From positions 1-31,199 of the forward strand of contig CAKRJT010000032.1 in the NCBI GenBank assembly GCA_934351925.1: a stretch of DNA of 31,199 nt. Reading direction: 5' to 3'. The notes below the pieces were generated by a model, which did no database searches, had not been told where the DNA came from, and worked only from the letters and a program-made list of their open reading frames with translations. Positions 8,490 through 16,656 of this stretch are shown piece after piece (positions within the stretch are counted from its first letter, which is position 1; each line of letters starts with the position of its first letter). The position numbers and the translations under genes were made by a program. The stretch comes from an uncultured Lachnospiraceae bacterium (GTDB lineage: Bacteria; Bacillota; Clostridia; Lachnospirales; Lachnospiraceae).

Positions 8490-9453
8490 AACCACCTTTC
8501 TGCTGTCTGAAATATGCCTTGCCATATTGCTGCTGCTGTGTGTGCGTCAGATATTTGCGGACGAAAAGCCACAGAAGAGGGTGGCAGTTATTGTTGAGAA
8601 ATCCGGTGATGAAAAATGGGATTCCTTTTTCAACGGTGTGAAGCAGGCAGCAAGAATACAGAATATACATCTTATTATCTGTAATACGGACGAGATTGAG
8701 GATGCACAGGAGGAGAGAGCCCTGATATATGAGCAGCTTGATAATCAGGTGGATGCTTTTATCATTCAGGCGGCACCGGGGAATGACACAGAGACGGTGC
8801 TAAAGGAGCTTCGCACACAGAAGCCGGTTATACTGGTAGCCAATGATATTCTGGGAAAAGCCGGTAAGAATGGTCAATCGAAGAACTCCGGGCTTCCGGT
8901 TATCATGCCTGATAATTATTCTATGGGCTATGCACTGGGAGAGGACCTGATAAGCAGAAATAGTGTTGACGGAATGAGTGTGGGAATTGTAAGCGGGCTT
9001 GCCGGGACGGAATATGCCGTGGATTGCAGGCAGGGGCTGCTTGATGCACTGTCAGACACAAGCTGTGAGATAGCCTATGATATAGGTGTGGCTCATGGTA
9101 TGTCAATTACTGAAGAGCTCAGACAGCAAAAGCCTGTGGATTATCTGTTCGTGCTCGACACGAATGCATTGGAGCAGGCAGCGGCGATGTATGCAGGAAA
9201 GGAAGAAACCAGGACGAAGCTCTATGGAATAGGAAACAGCATGAAGTGTGTGTATTATCTGGATGATTCCGTAATTGACGGGCTTATTTTGGTTGATGGC
9301 TACAGCATGGGATATAAGAGTATTCTGGAGCTTTCCAAGGTGCTGAATAAGCGTTTATATTCCGCTTCGGATCATGTTATAGAGTACAGGCTGATTCATA
9401 AGGAAGATATTTTCCGGGAGGATGTACAGCAGTTCCTTTATACCTATGACTGA
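8476..9453 (+). CDS. Membrane-anchored periplasmic-binding-protein-like sugar sensor
   Basis: This 325-residue protein has a hydrophobic N-terminal segment (about 8-27) without a lipobox, so it is probably an uncleaved anchor. It is followed by a type I periplasmic binding fold of the Peripla_BP_4 type (RVAVIVEKSGDEKWDSFFNG, then DAFIIQAAPG, PVILVANDI, VGIVSGLAGT). The ATG at 8476 has GAGGGT 5 bases upstream and overlaps the kinase gene; a GTG at 8428 in the same frame lacks a ribosome site. The position directly after the kinase parallels known sensor pairs such as XylFII-LytS in clostridia, where an anchored binding protein presents sugar to the kinase. That role is inferred here from gene order. 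The family is diverged, so the ligand is unknown. Confidence 0.8.
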   Translation: MTKPKTTFLLSEICLAILLLLCVRQIFADEKPQKRVAVIVEKSGDEKWDSFFNGVKQAARIQNIHLIICNTDEIEDAQEERALIYEQLDNQVDAFIIQAAPGNDTETVLKELRTQKPVILVANDILGKAGKNGQSKNSGLPVIMPDNYSMGYALGEDLISRNSVDGMSVGIVSGLAGTEYAVDCRQGLLDALSDTSCEIAYDIGVAHGMSITEELRQQKPVDYLFVLDTNALEQAAAMYAGKEETRTKLYGIGNSMKCVYYLDDSVIDGLILVDGYSMGYKSILELSKVLNKRLYSASDHVIEYRLIHKEDIFREDVQQFLYTYD

Positions 9454-9467
9454 GGCCGGTATGAACG

Positions 9468-9525
9468 CAGAATAGTGTGAAAAATATTATTTGTGCCGCC
9501 GTCTGGCGGCGGAATGGGGATTAGT
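9468..9525 (+). repeat. Leader element shared with the trmB leader (copy A)
   Basis: CAGAATAGTGTGAAAA (9468-9483) and GGCGGCGGAATGGGGATTA (9505-9523) both recur exactly, in the same order, upstream of trmB at 23765-23812. Between them lies a GCCGCC-GTCT-GGCGGC hairpin (9495-9510). The second block supplies the ribosome site (GGGGA) for the GTG start at 9526. TAGTGTGAAAAATA occurs twice, at 9473 and 9522, bracketing the element. Confidence 0.75.
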
Positions 9526-10551
9526 GTGAAAAATAAGCGGATAATAAAGGTTATTATATTATGTCTTTTATTGTGTATGACTGGCTGTCACAAGGCTAAT
9601 GGTGTAAACAGGAATATTATGCGGGTTGGTGTAGTGCTGTACACGCAGGATGACCCCTTTATCAATGCGTTGACGGAATGTATGAAGGAAAATTTTGAAA
9701 AATATGAGTCGGATACTTTTAAAATAACGATGACGGTCCGTGATGGCAAAAATGACCAGGATATTCAGGACAAGGTTGTTGGAGAGGTGATTGATGCGGG
9801 CTGTGACATACTCATTATCGATCTGGTTGACCGGACGGAGCCTTCAAACATAATTAAAATGGCAAAGCAGCAGAATATACCTGTTATTTTCTTTAATCGT
9901 GAGCCGGTATATGAGGATATAATGCAATGGGACAAGCTGTACTATGTCGGAGGAGACGCAGCACAATCCGGTACACTGCAGGGAGAGATTGCGGCAGAGC
10001 TTATATGTGGGGATTATGCGGCAGACCGCAACAGCGACGGTAAGATTCAATATGTCCTGCTCGAGGGTGAGGCAGGACATCAGGATGCCATTATGAGAAC
10101 CGACAGTGTGGTAAGCACTATTCAGAAGGAGGGCATAATCCTTGAGAAGCTCAGCTATCAATTCGCTAACTGGAACCGGGGGCAGGCTGAGAATAAAATG
10201 ACACAGCTTATTAACCGGTATGGTGCGGAGATTGAACTTGTGATTTCTAATAATGACGAGATGGCACTGGGGGCGGCTGCGGCATACGATGCACTGGGGT
10301 ATCCACAGGACAGCCGCCCGGTCATTCTGGGAATCGATGGGCTTGACAGTGCTCTTGAAGCTGTTAAAAAGGGTTATATCCAGGGTACGGTATACAATGA
10401 CAAGGAGGGACAGGCAGGCCGGATTTCAGATCTTGCAATGGATCTGTTTCAGGGAAAAGCCTTGGCAGATTATGATTTTGAAAATGGACGATATATCTTT
10501 CTGCCATATAATAAGGTTACGGCAGACAATGTTGATGAGTTTTTAAAGTAA
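9526..10551 (+). CDS. Galactose/glucose-binding lipoprotein, canonical order (MglB-like)
   Basis: This 341-residue lipoprotein (lipobox CMTGC, Cys21) is an ordinary galactose-binding protein. It shows strand 1 VGVVLYTQDDPF (34-45), DILIIDLVD (94-102), IPVIFFNREP (118-127), YYVGGD (139-144), a calcium loop starting DRNSDGKIQ (167), GHQDAIMR (184-191), Trp216, SNND (241-244), ILGIDG (267-272) and TVYND (288-292). Counterparts of the E. coli sugar contacts are D43, F45, N124, H185, D187, R191, W216, N243, D271 and N291, all kept. The GTG at 9526 follows GGGGA by five bases; an earlier in-frame GTG at 9493 would lie in a GC-rich hairpin. It ends the kinase operon and may be a second sugar receptor for the transporter or the sensor. 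It is the natural reference for the permuted protein at 398-1651. Confidence 0.9.
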   Translation: MKNKRIIKVIILCLLLCMTGCHKANGVNRNIMRVGVVLYTQDDPFINALTECMKENFEKYESDTFKITMTVRDGKNDQDIQDKVVGEVIDAGCDILIIDLVDRTEPSNIIKMAKQQNIPVIFFNREPVYEDIMQWDKLYYVGGDAAQSGTLQGEIAAELICGDYAADRNSDGKIQYVLLEGEAGHQDAIMRTDSVVSTIQKEGIILEKLSYQFANWNRGQAENKMTQLINRYGAEIELVISNNDEMALGAAAAYDALGYPQDSRPVILGIDGLDSALEAVKKGYIQGTVYNDKEGQAGRISDLAMDLFQGKALADYDFENGRYIFLPYNKVTADNVDEFLK

Positions 10552-10555
10552 GGGT

Positions 10556-10606
10556 TATCAGGATATGCCGGCTTCGGACAGCGGAGCTGATAGGTATAAA
10601 TATAAT
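10556..10606 (+). other. Intergenic hairpin and possible -10 box
   Basis: TATCAG (10556-10561) pairs with CTGATA (10587-10592) around a GC-rich centre, just after the binding-protein stop. No U-tract follows, so it is not a standard terminator. TATAAT at 10601-10606 could be the -10 box for the next gene, but no good -35 is seen and the box lies next to a repeat fragment. Confidence 0.3.
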
Positions 10607-10645
10607 ACGTTATACACTCATACATTAAATTTGCATGTTTTGACC
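10602..10645 (+). repeat. Half copy of the inverted-repeat element found at 29091-29194
   Basis: About 38 of 43 bases match the right half of the hairpin element at 29136-29178, including ATTAAATTTG and ATGTTTTGAC. The left arm is missing here. It lies between a binding-protein gene and an unknown gene. Confidence 0.7.
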
Positions 10646-10684
10646 ACAACATTATAAAATATAAAATCAGAGAGGAAATCAGAG

Positions 10685-11254
10685 ATGGAAGAATGGTTGA
10701 ACAGCTATTATGCGGAGCTGGATCCTGTAAAGAGACAGCGGATACTTGAAGAGAACAGCCCTGATACGCAGAGTGGGGATGGACAGCTCCGCCATCAGCT
10801 CTGGACAGCCAGATATGGCAAGGGAAAGCCTAAAAGCGATGCTTTTGTCGGATATCTGATGAATTTGAAGTATATTGCTGACAGCGACAGGCTGGATCCG
10901 GGAGGCAGGAAGAAGAAGCTTGCCATAGAAGCGCTTATGGGGCTCAGGCTGTATGAGTTTGAGAAAAAAAGTGAGATGGAAAAGGGAATAATAGTGTCGG
11001 AGTTAAAAAATACCTGTAAAAGGTATATGGACATCAGCGCCGGCGGAAGAGGCTTCACGTCTGTAATTTTCGGAATGGGACAGTTGTCGGAGGAGAGCAT
11101 CGCCGGAAAGCTTGCAGAGCAGGTCAGCAAATTTGCCTATGAAGCCCCGCATATTCTTAGGATGGACAAGGAGTTTGAGCCTCTTCAGAGGGCGGCGGTG
11201 GAGGTATTCTGCGAGCTGTATCCTAATCGAGTGCACTTTTTGAATAAAGTATAA
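10685..11254 (+). CDS. Conserved-looking protein of unknown function, 189 residues
   Basis: I do not recognise this protein with certainty; it may belong to a Lachnospiraceae DUF family such as DUF6553. It is soluble and mostly helical, with no signal peptide or membrane helix. It begins MEEWLNSYYAELDP and has a basic central part (GGRKKKLAIEALMGLRLYEF) and a small Gly-rich stretch, SAGGRGFTSVIFGMG. GAGGAA precedes the ATG by about 8 bases. It stands alone, facing away from the binding-protein gene and convergent with the LysR gene. Frame, codon use and ribosome site all support a real gene. Confidence 0.75.
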   Translation: MEEWLNSYYAELDPVKRQRILEENSPDTQSGDGQLRHQLWTARYGKGKPKSDAFVGYLMNLKYIADSDRLDPGGRKKKLAIEALMGLRLYEFEKKSEMEKGIIVSELKNTCKRYMDISAGGRGFTSVIFGMGQLSEESIAGKLAEQVSKFAYEAPHILRMDKEFEPLQRAAVEVFCELYPNRVHFLNKV

Positions 11255-11311
11255 AAGTATCTCATTAGCAGAAAGTATATGGAACGATGATGCAACAATA
11301 TTTAACAAAAT

Positions 11312-11374
11312 ATGTCGCAGGAGGAGCTTGCGGAAAGGGTCGACGTCAGCAGGTTCGATGCGGTGGATATGTGA
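11312..11374 (+). pseudogene. Fragment of an XRE-family helix-turn-helix regulator
   Basis: Twenty codons read MSQEELAERVDVSRFDAVDM and then stop. The first 14 match the core of XRE/Cro-type HTH domains (SQEELAEKLGVSR style). The rest of the domain is lost and the frame upstream has close stops. This looks like a decayed gene; chance resemblance is possible at this length. Confidence 0.35.
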
Positions 11375-11381
11375 GAGATGC

Positions 11382-11400
11382 AGAAGGCAGCCTTCTCTTT
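11382..11400. terminator. Weak hairpin at the 3' end of the LysR gene
   Basis: AGAAGG-CAG-CCTTCT lies next to the LysR stop codon, followed by CTTT on the plus strand. It could end convergent transcripts, but the U-tract is poor in both directions. Confidence 0.35.
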
Positions 11401-12292
11401 AAAGCTTTGGCAGATAAGGTGTCACATCAAAGTCTTTTATGAAGCTTATGAACTTGGTCAACCGGTCGGGAACGAAGATACCCTTTTTCCATATAATGCC
11501 GAACTTGCTTGTAATCTCAGGGGTGACGGGAATTTCTACGAAATCCCTGGGATTGGCGGCGATGGACGAGTATAAAAAGGCACCGCAGTTACCTCCGCGG
11601 ACAAAATTGAGGACTGTGACCAACTGACTGCAATACATACGAACATTCGGTGTCAGTCCGACAGAACGAAGCCGGGTAATCACGGTCTGTGTCTGAACGG
11701 AGTCAGTGTTGAACAAAATAATAGGTTCATCCTTTAACATTTCCATTGTGATTTCTTTTTCACCGGCATAACGGTGAGTCTTGGAGACACAGTAGACATA
11801 TCTGTCCTCCATCATTACATAACTGTTATATTTATCCAAATTGTAAAAATCCATGTTTACCATTGCAACATCAAGCTGCTCATTGTCAACAAGAGTACGG
11901 GCGCGAAGAGAACCGTATTCTAAAAGCTGGATTGGGATATTATTGTACTGTTCCTGAAACTGATCCGTAACTCTTGGGAAAAATACAGTGCTTATCATAG
12001 GAGGAATCCCTATGCGCAGCGGATGACGGTTGTTGTCAATGTTGGAAAAATCAGTGTATAGCTCCTGCGCCTGTCTTAACAGGTATTCTGCTTTCTGATA
12101 AAAGGCTTCACCATCCTTGGTGAGCGAGATTCGGTTTCTTCCATGGTTAAAAAGCTTTAGGTGAAATTCCTTTTCCAAGTCACGGATGGAAGTGGATATG
12201 GTCGGCTGTGAGACATAGAGCGCGTCAGCAGCCCTTGTGATACTGTGGTAGCGGCATACCGTACAAAAATATTCTAACTGTGTCAGTGTCAT
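11399..12292 (-). CDS. LysR-family transcriptional regulator of the tartrate locus
   Basis: This 297-residue protein has the N-terminal winged HTH of LysR regulators (LEYFCTVCRYHSITRAADAL, then SQPTISTSIRDLEKEF at about 28-44) and a periplasmic-binding-like effector domain (about 90-295, starting LRIGIPPMIS). GGGAGGG lies just upstream of the ATG. It is divergent from the transporter-ttdA-ttdB genes, the same logic as E. coli ttdR-ttdABT, so it probably activates that operon in response to tartrate or a related acid. The ligand is inferred from context only. Confidence 0.9.
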   Translation of the reverse strand: MTLTQLEYFCTVCRYHSITRAADALYVSQPTISTSIRDLEKEFHLKLFNHGRNRISLTKDGEAFYQKAEYLLRQAQELYTDFSNIDNNRHPLRIGIPPMISTVFFPRVTDQFQEQYNNIPIQLLEYGSLRARTLVDNEQLDVAMVNMDFYNLDKYNSYVMMEDRYVYCVSKTHRYAGEKEITMEMLKDEPIILFNTDSVQTQTVITRLRSVGLTPNVRMYCSQLVTVLNFVRGGNCGAFLYSSIAANPRDFVEIPVTPEITSKFGIIWKKGIFVPDRLTKFISFIKDFDVTPYLPKL

Positions 12293-12330
12293 ATAACCCT
12301 CCCGTTATGATGGTGATGTGTAATTTCAGT

Positions 12331-12378
12331 ATAGAAAAAAGCTATGCTGATGTCAAGTAAATGAAATGTACTTTGTAC
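12331..12378. promoter_or_regulatory. Candidate LysR operator between divergent genes
   Basis: ATAG-N7-CTAT (12331-12345) has the dyad form of a LysR box. AGCTATGCTG occurs at 12340 and again at 12387, and GTAC-TTT-GTAC lies at 12368-12378. The position between the divergent regulator and transporter genes fits a LysR site. No convincing -35/-10 pair was found. Confidence 0.4.
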
Positions 12379-12462
12379 TAAAAATGAGCTATGCTGTAAG
12401 CACAAAGAAAAAAGACACGGCCATGTCGCTTTATTATCAAAAGAGATATAAGGAGGTTTTTT

Positions 12463-13734
12463 ATGAGTCCTGCAGTCATTACATTGATTTTTTTGGCATT
12501 TGCCATAGTTATGTTTGTAACTGAGAAGATTCCGCTCGGTCTTACATCCATGATTGTCTGTGTTGGTCTTGTTATTACCCGCGTGTTGACCGTCAGTGAG
12601 GCTTTCAGTGGTTTTATCAACAGCAATGTCATTCTTTTTGTGGCAATGTTCATTGTAGGAGGAGCACTGTTTGAAACAGGTATGGCAAATGAGATAGGCA
12701 GACTGGTAACAAGGTTTGCCAAGACAGAACGTGGTTTGATTGTGGCAATTATGGTAATCGTAGGCGCTATGAGCGGATTTTTATCCAACACCGGTACAGC
12801 AGCAGTATTGATTCCGGTTGTAATCGGAATTGCAGCAAAATCAGGATATAAAAGGTCAAGACTTTTGATGCCATTGGTTTTTGCGGCGGCAATGGGAGGC
12901 AATTTATCGCTGATTGGCGCACCGGGCAATATGATTGCCCAGTCGGCGTTGGAGCCGTTGGGATTGAAGTTTGGGTTTTTTGAGTATGCTATTGTAGGTT
13001 TACCGATTATAGCTGTCGGAATTTTATTCTATGCTACGGTTGGATTTAAGCTTCTGCCAAGCCATGATACCGTGGATACGGGAGATTCCATCTTTGATGA
13101 GACTAAAGATTTCAGTAAGGTTCCAAAGTGGAAGAAGGTAATGTCACTAATAATACTAATTGTTACATTGCTTGGAATGATATTTGAAGAGGAGATTGGA
13201 GTAAGTCTGTGTGTCATCGGTTGTGTCGGTGCGATTCTGTTGATGGTTACCGGAGTTATTTCCGAAAAAGATGCATTAAAGTCCATTGACTTAAAGACTA
13301 TTTTTCTGTTCGGCGGAACGCTTTCGCTTGCTAAGGCGCTGGAGATTACGGGAGCAGGCGAATTGATTGCCGATAAGGTGATTGGTGCATTGGGAGCGAA
13401 TCCTTCACCAATATTATTTACATTTGTAGTGTTTATTCTGTGCTGCATAATGACAAATTTTATGTCGAATACGGCGACCACTGCACTGATGGCACCGATT
13501 TGTGTGTCAATAGCACAGGGAATGGGGGCTGATCCGAGAGCGGTTCTGATGGCGTGCGTTATCGGAGGCTCATGTGCGTATGCAACACCTATCGGAATGC
13601 CGGCTAACACGATGGTTGTCGGAGCGGGCAATTATAAGTTCATAGATTATGTAAAATCAGGATTGCCGCTGATTGTCATTGCAACAATTGTGAGCATGAT
13701 AATTCTGCCGATTGCATTTCCATTTTATTCGTAA
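12463..13734 (+). CDS. SLC13/DASS-like dicarboxylate (probably tartrate) transporter
   Basis: This 423-residue protein is almost entirely membrane helices with one hydrophilic loop at about 200-225. It carries the two paired motifs of the SLC13 / ion-transporter superfamily: FLSNTGTAAVLIP (106-118) and MSNTATTALMAP (334-345). It also has GGNLSLIGAPGN (145-156) and PIGMPANTMV (376-385). In DASS proteins the SNT motifs bind sodium and carboxylate. AGGAGG lies 6 bases before the ATG. The ttdAB genes follow after 47 bases, so the likely substrate is L-tartrate or a C4-dicarboxylate exchanged for it. It is shorter than E. coli TtdT (about 487 residues). Confidence 0.85.
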   Translation: MSPAVITLIFLAFAIVMFVTEKIPLGLTSMIVCVGLVITRVLTVSEAFSGFINSNVILFVAMFIVGGALFETGMANEIGRLVTRFAKTERGLIVAIMVIVGAMSGFLSNTGTAAVLIPVVIGIAAKSGYKRSRLLMPLVFAAAMGGNLSLIGAPGNMIAQSALEPLGLKFGFFEYAIVGLPIIAVGILFYATVGFKLLPSHDTVDTGDSIFDETKDFSKVPKWKKVMSLIILIVTLLGMIFEEEIGVSLCVIGCVGAILLMVTGVISEKDALKSIDLKTIFLFGGTLSLAKALEITGAGELIADKVIGALGANPSPILFTFVVFILCCIMTNFMSNTATTALMAPICVSIAQGMGADPRAVLMACVIGGSCAYATPIGMPANTMVVGAGNYKFIDYVKSGLPLIVIATIVSMIILPIAFPFYS

Positions 13735-13781
13735 AGAGATAATTTAATAAAAAAATATATAAAATTTTGGAGGAAAAAGAT

Positions 13782-14693
13782 ATGTCAAATGAAGCACAGG
13801 TAAAGAAACTGACCGACATAATGGCACAGTTTGTAGGATTTACGGCAAAGAAGCTGCCGGATGATGTAATTGCTAAGCTGCAGGAGTTAAGGGACAAAGA
13901 GGATACTCCGATGACAAAGGTTATATACGATACCATGTTCCGAAATCAGGAGCTGGCTATGAAGCTTAACCGTCCTTCCTGTCAGGACACGGGTGTACTG
14001 CAGTTTTGGGTAAAGTGCGGTACGAGGTTCCCGTTAATTGATGACTTGGAGGTATTATTAAAGGATGCTGTTGTGCAGGCAACCTTTGCCACTCCTTTAC
14101 GTCATAATTCCGTGGAAACCTTTGATGAGTACAACACAGGTAAGAATGTAGGAAAAGGCACACCGACAGTATGGTGGGATATTGTTCCTAACTCAGATAA
14201 GTGTGAAATATATACCTATATGGCGGGCGGTGGATGTACGCTTCCGGGAAATGCAACGGTTCTGATGCCGGGTGAAGGTTATGAAGGTGTGACCAAGTTC
14301 GTTCTCGACAGAATGACTACCTATGGTCTTAATGCCTGTCCTCCGCTGCTTGTCGGTGTTGGTGTCGGAACTTCAGTTGAGACCGCAGCACTTAATTCCA
14401 AAAAAGCACTTATGAGACCGGTAGGCTCACACAATGACAATGCCAACGCGGCTAAGATGGAAAAGCTGCTCGAGGACGGAATCAATGCAATCGGACTCGG
14501 ACCACAGGGCATGGGCGGTCATTATTCCGTAATGGGTGTCAACATTGAGAATACCGCACGTCATCCGTCGGCTATCGGTGTGGCTGTAAATGTAGGCTGC
14601 TGGAGCCACAGAAGAGGGCATATAGTTTTTGATAAGGATCTTAACTTTACGATAGATACGCACACAGGCTTTGAATACAAGGAAGAGATGTAA
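13782..14693 (+). CDS. ttdA: L(+)-tartrate dehydratase alpha subunit (class I fumarase type)
   Basis: This 303-residue subunit forms, with TtdB, the oxygen-sensitive [4Fe-4S] enzyme that dehydrates L-tartrate to oxaloacetate. Class I fumarase is the close alternative. Sequence and length track E. coli TtdA closely: LNRPSCQDTG (62-71), TPLRHNSVETFDE (104-116), YMAGGGCTLPG (146-156), NACPPLLVGVG (184-194), RHPSAIGVAV (260-269) and VGCWSHRRG (271-279). Cys67, Cys186 and Cys273 are the likely cluster ligands. The ATG at 13782 has GGAGGA upstream; a TTG 15 bases earlier overlaps that site. ttdB follows after 21 bases. Confidence 0.9.
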   Translation: MSNEAQVKKLTDIMAQFVGFTAKKLPDDVIAKLQELRDKEDTPMTKVIYDTMFRNQELAMKLNRPSCQDTGVLQFWVKCGTRFPLIDDLEVLLKDAVVQATFATPLRHNSVETFDEYNTGKNVGKGTPTVWWDIVPNSDKCEIYTYMAGGGCTLPGNATVLMPGEGYEGVTKFVLDRMTTYGLNACPPLLVGVGVGTSVETAALNSKKALMRPVGSHNDNANAAKMEKLLEDGINAIGLGPQGMGGHYSVMGVNIENTARHPSAIGVAVNVGCWSHRRGHIVFDKDLNFTIDTHTGFEYKEEM

Positions 14694-14714
14694 TACAGAA
14701 GGGAGAGAATAACT

Positions 14715-15344
14715 ATGGCAGTAGAAATAAAAGATGGTAAGAAAATTCTTGTAACACCGGTATCGGCAGAGGATCTTAAGGATATTCATATAGGAGATAT
14801 TGTATATCTCACGGGAGATATTACAACATGTCGTGACGTAGCACATCGTCGTGTAGTTGAGGAAGGCAGGGAGATTCCCGTAGATGTCAGAAATGCGGCA
14901 ATTCTGCATGCAGGTCCTATTATTCGTCCGCTTGGTGATGAGAAGTACGAGATGGTATCTGTAGGACCTACAACATCAATGAGAATGGAGAAGTTCGAGT
15001 ATGAATTTGTGGAGACCACGGGTGTCCGCGTTATTGTCGGCAAGGGCGGAATGAAGGGGAATACCGAGAGGGCGTGCAAAGATTTCGGTGCAATTCACTG
15101 TGTATTCCCGGCAGGAAATGCTGTTGTGGCAGCAGTTGAGGTGGAAGAGATTGTTGAGGCACAGTGGAAGGACCTTGGAATGCCTGAGACATTGTGGCAT
15201 TGCCATGTGAAGGAATTTGGCCCGCTGATCGTATCAATCGATTCTTACGGAAAAAATTATTTTGAAGAGAAGAAAATAGAGTATAATAAGAAAAAGGATG
15301 AGCAGATTGAAATTATCAGCAGCCAGGTAGGGTTCATCAAATAA
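14715..15344 (+). CDS. ttdB: L(+)-tartrate dehydratase beta subunit
   Basis: This 209-residue subunit matches E. coli TtdB (201 residues) along its length: ILVTPVSAEDLKDI, GDIVYLTGDITTCRDVAHRR, ILHAGPIIR, MVSVGPTTSMRMEKFE, VIVGKGGM, HCVFPAGNAVVAA and VKEFGPLIVSIDSYG. It completes the active site of the alpha subunit. A GGGAGAG ribosome site precedes the ATG. The next gene begins 16 bases after the stop, so it belongs to the same transcript. Confidence 0.9.
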   Translation: MAVEIKDGKKILVTPVSAEDLKDIHIGDIVYLTGDITTCRDVAHRRVVEEGREIPVDVRNAAILHAGPIIRPLGDEKYEMVSVGPTTSMRMEKFEYEFVETTGVRVIVGKGGMKGNTERACKDFGAIHCVFPAGNAVVAAVEVEEIVEAQWKDLGMPETLWHCHVKEFGPLIVSIDSYGKNYFEEKKIEYNKKKDEQIEIISSQVGFIK

Positions 15345-15360
15345 GAGCAGGGAGCAGCTT

Positions 15361-16656
15361 ATGACTGAAAAAAATAAATGCTACGGCTTACAGGTAAAGC
15401 TGAGTGAGTCTGAAAACAGCGTTGTAATTTATAATGGAAATTCTTTTGAATTGAACGAACTGGATGTTCAGATTGTGGAAAATCAAGTATGCCGCGATTA
15501 TCATATAAACACAATCAGCCGCTTTTCGGAATGGAAGGAAGGGAATGATTGTGAAAATATGGGTGTAAAGAGGCAGAAGTTTCACTCCTTTGGTTATTAT
15601 GAGGGGAAATCACGAATTGTGGATACAAGTCTTTTTCATAAAGATACGGGAATTTATGGAGGAGAGCCGGTTCACGCATTGGTGTGGGATGACACCGATT
15701 CGGATGAAAAGTGGAAAAGACAGCTTTTCTTTCATTTGAAGAACGATGCCATAGTGGTAAAAATCTCCTTTATTGCCAGAGGTCCTAAGATGGCGTTCTG
15801 TGGACATAGCTTTACGGGATTGTGGGACAGCTCATATTACTATTTCCGCGAGTTGGCTAAAATGGGCGGCTGGAACGCAGAACTAGCCTATAGTTATTGG
15901 GGCGGGACAGGAATAGCACATTATTCCGGGCTTGTGAAGGGCTGTGAAGAGAGAGCAGCGCAATGCGAAAAGCTGATAAACGGAAATGAGTATTATGATT
16001 ACTTTATTGTGGCAGGCAACAGCAATGAGGTTGTGGAAACATACAGTGGTGAAGTTGGAGCAATAGATTACAGACAAAGACCTCAAATGCTGCGCGGAGC
16101 CGAGCTTCTGCATGAAAAGATACAAGGAAAAGCCGGAAGAATGCTCCTCTGGGCACCGCATGCGTATCAGTATGGATTTCTTCGTGGGATGGCACCTAAG
16201 CCTTGGAAACTTGGAACCACTGGTGACATATATGTAAAAGACGGGCAGGAATTTGTACTTACACTTACTAGCAGAGAAATGGCAGAGTCAAATGCGAGGT
16301 GGTACGGATATATGGCAAAGGAGCTGGGAGAAGATACAGGTGTTCTCCCGGTATGCCTTGGATATGCTGAACTGAGAAAGAAGTGTGGACTCTCAGTGAA
16401 TCCATATTTATCACCGGAAGAAGGCGGAGATTATGGACATCAGAACAATATAGGAAATTATATTGCAGCATGTCTGCTGTATGCGGTTGTGTTTGATGAA
16501 AGCCCGGAGGGCTTGGGAATTCCTGTGTCACATACATTCGGAATGCCGGGAGGAAAGGTGACACAGGAGCAGGCAGGGATAATACAACAGGTGACATGGA
16601 AGGTATATCGGGAATGGCAGGAATTAATGCAAATTTATAATATGAGCTTCTCGTAA
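15361..16656 (+). CDS. Unknown protein of the tartrate operon, weakly SGNH-hydrolase-like C-terminus
   Basis: This 431-residue protein is soluble, with no signal peptide, and I do not recognise it. Near the C-terminus, GGDYGHQNNIGNYIAACLLY (about 372-391) followed by SPEGLGIP resembles the D-x-x-H block and following helix of SGNH/DUF4886-like hydrolases. A GNSF near residue 26 recalls their first block, but what lies between does not look like a standard member. GGGAGC precedes the ATG and it sits 16 bases after ttdB, so it is probably co-expressed with tartrate uptake and breakdown. Processing a tartrate ester or derivative is conceivable but speculative. Its last 22 bases overlap the 3' end of the convergent EAL gene. 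Confidence 0.75.
   Translation: MTEKNKCYGLQVKLSESENSVVIYNGNSFELNELDVQIVENQVCRDYHINTISRFSEWKEGNDCENMGVKRQKFHSFGYYEGKSRIVDTSLFHKDTGIYGGEPVHALVWDDTDSDEKWKRQLFFHLKNDAIVVKISFIARGPKMAFCGHSFTGLWDSSYYYFRELAKMGGWNAELAYSYWGGTGIAHYSGLVKGCEERAAQCEKLINGNEYYDYFIVAGNSNEVVETYSGEVGAIDYRQRPQMLRGAELLHEKIQGKAGRMLLWAPHAYQYGFLRGMAPKPWKLGTTGDIYVKDGQEFVLTLTSREMAESNARWYGYMAKELGEDTGVLPVCLGYAELRKKCGLSVNPYLSPEEGGDYGHQNNIGNYIAACLLYAVVFDESPEGLGIPVSHTFGMPGGKVTQEQAGIIQQVTWKVYREWQELMQIYNMSFS

Noticed and set aside
12378..13631. Two long minus-strand open frames (183 and 200 codons) opposite the transporter
   Set aside because: They are by-products of the hydrophobic codon pattern on the other strand and show no recognisable protein features.
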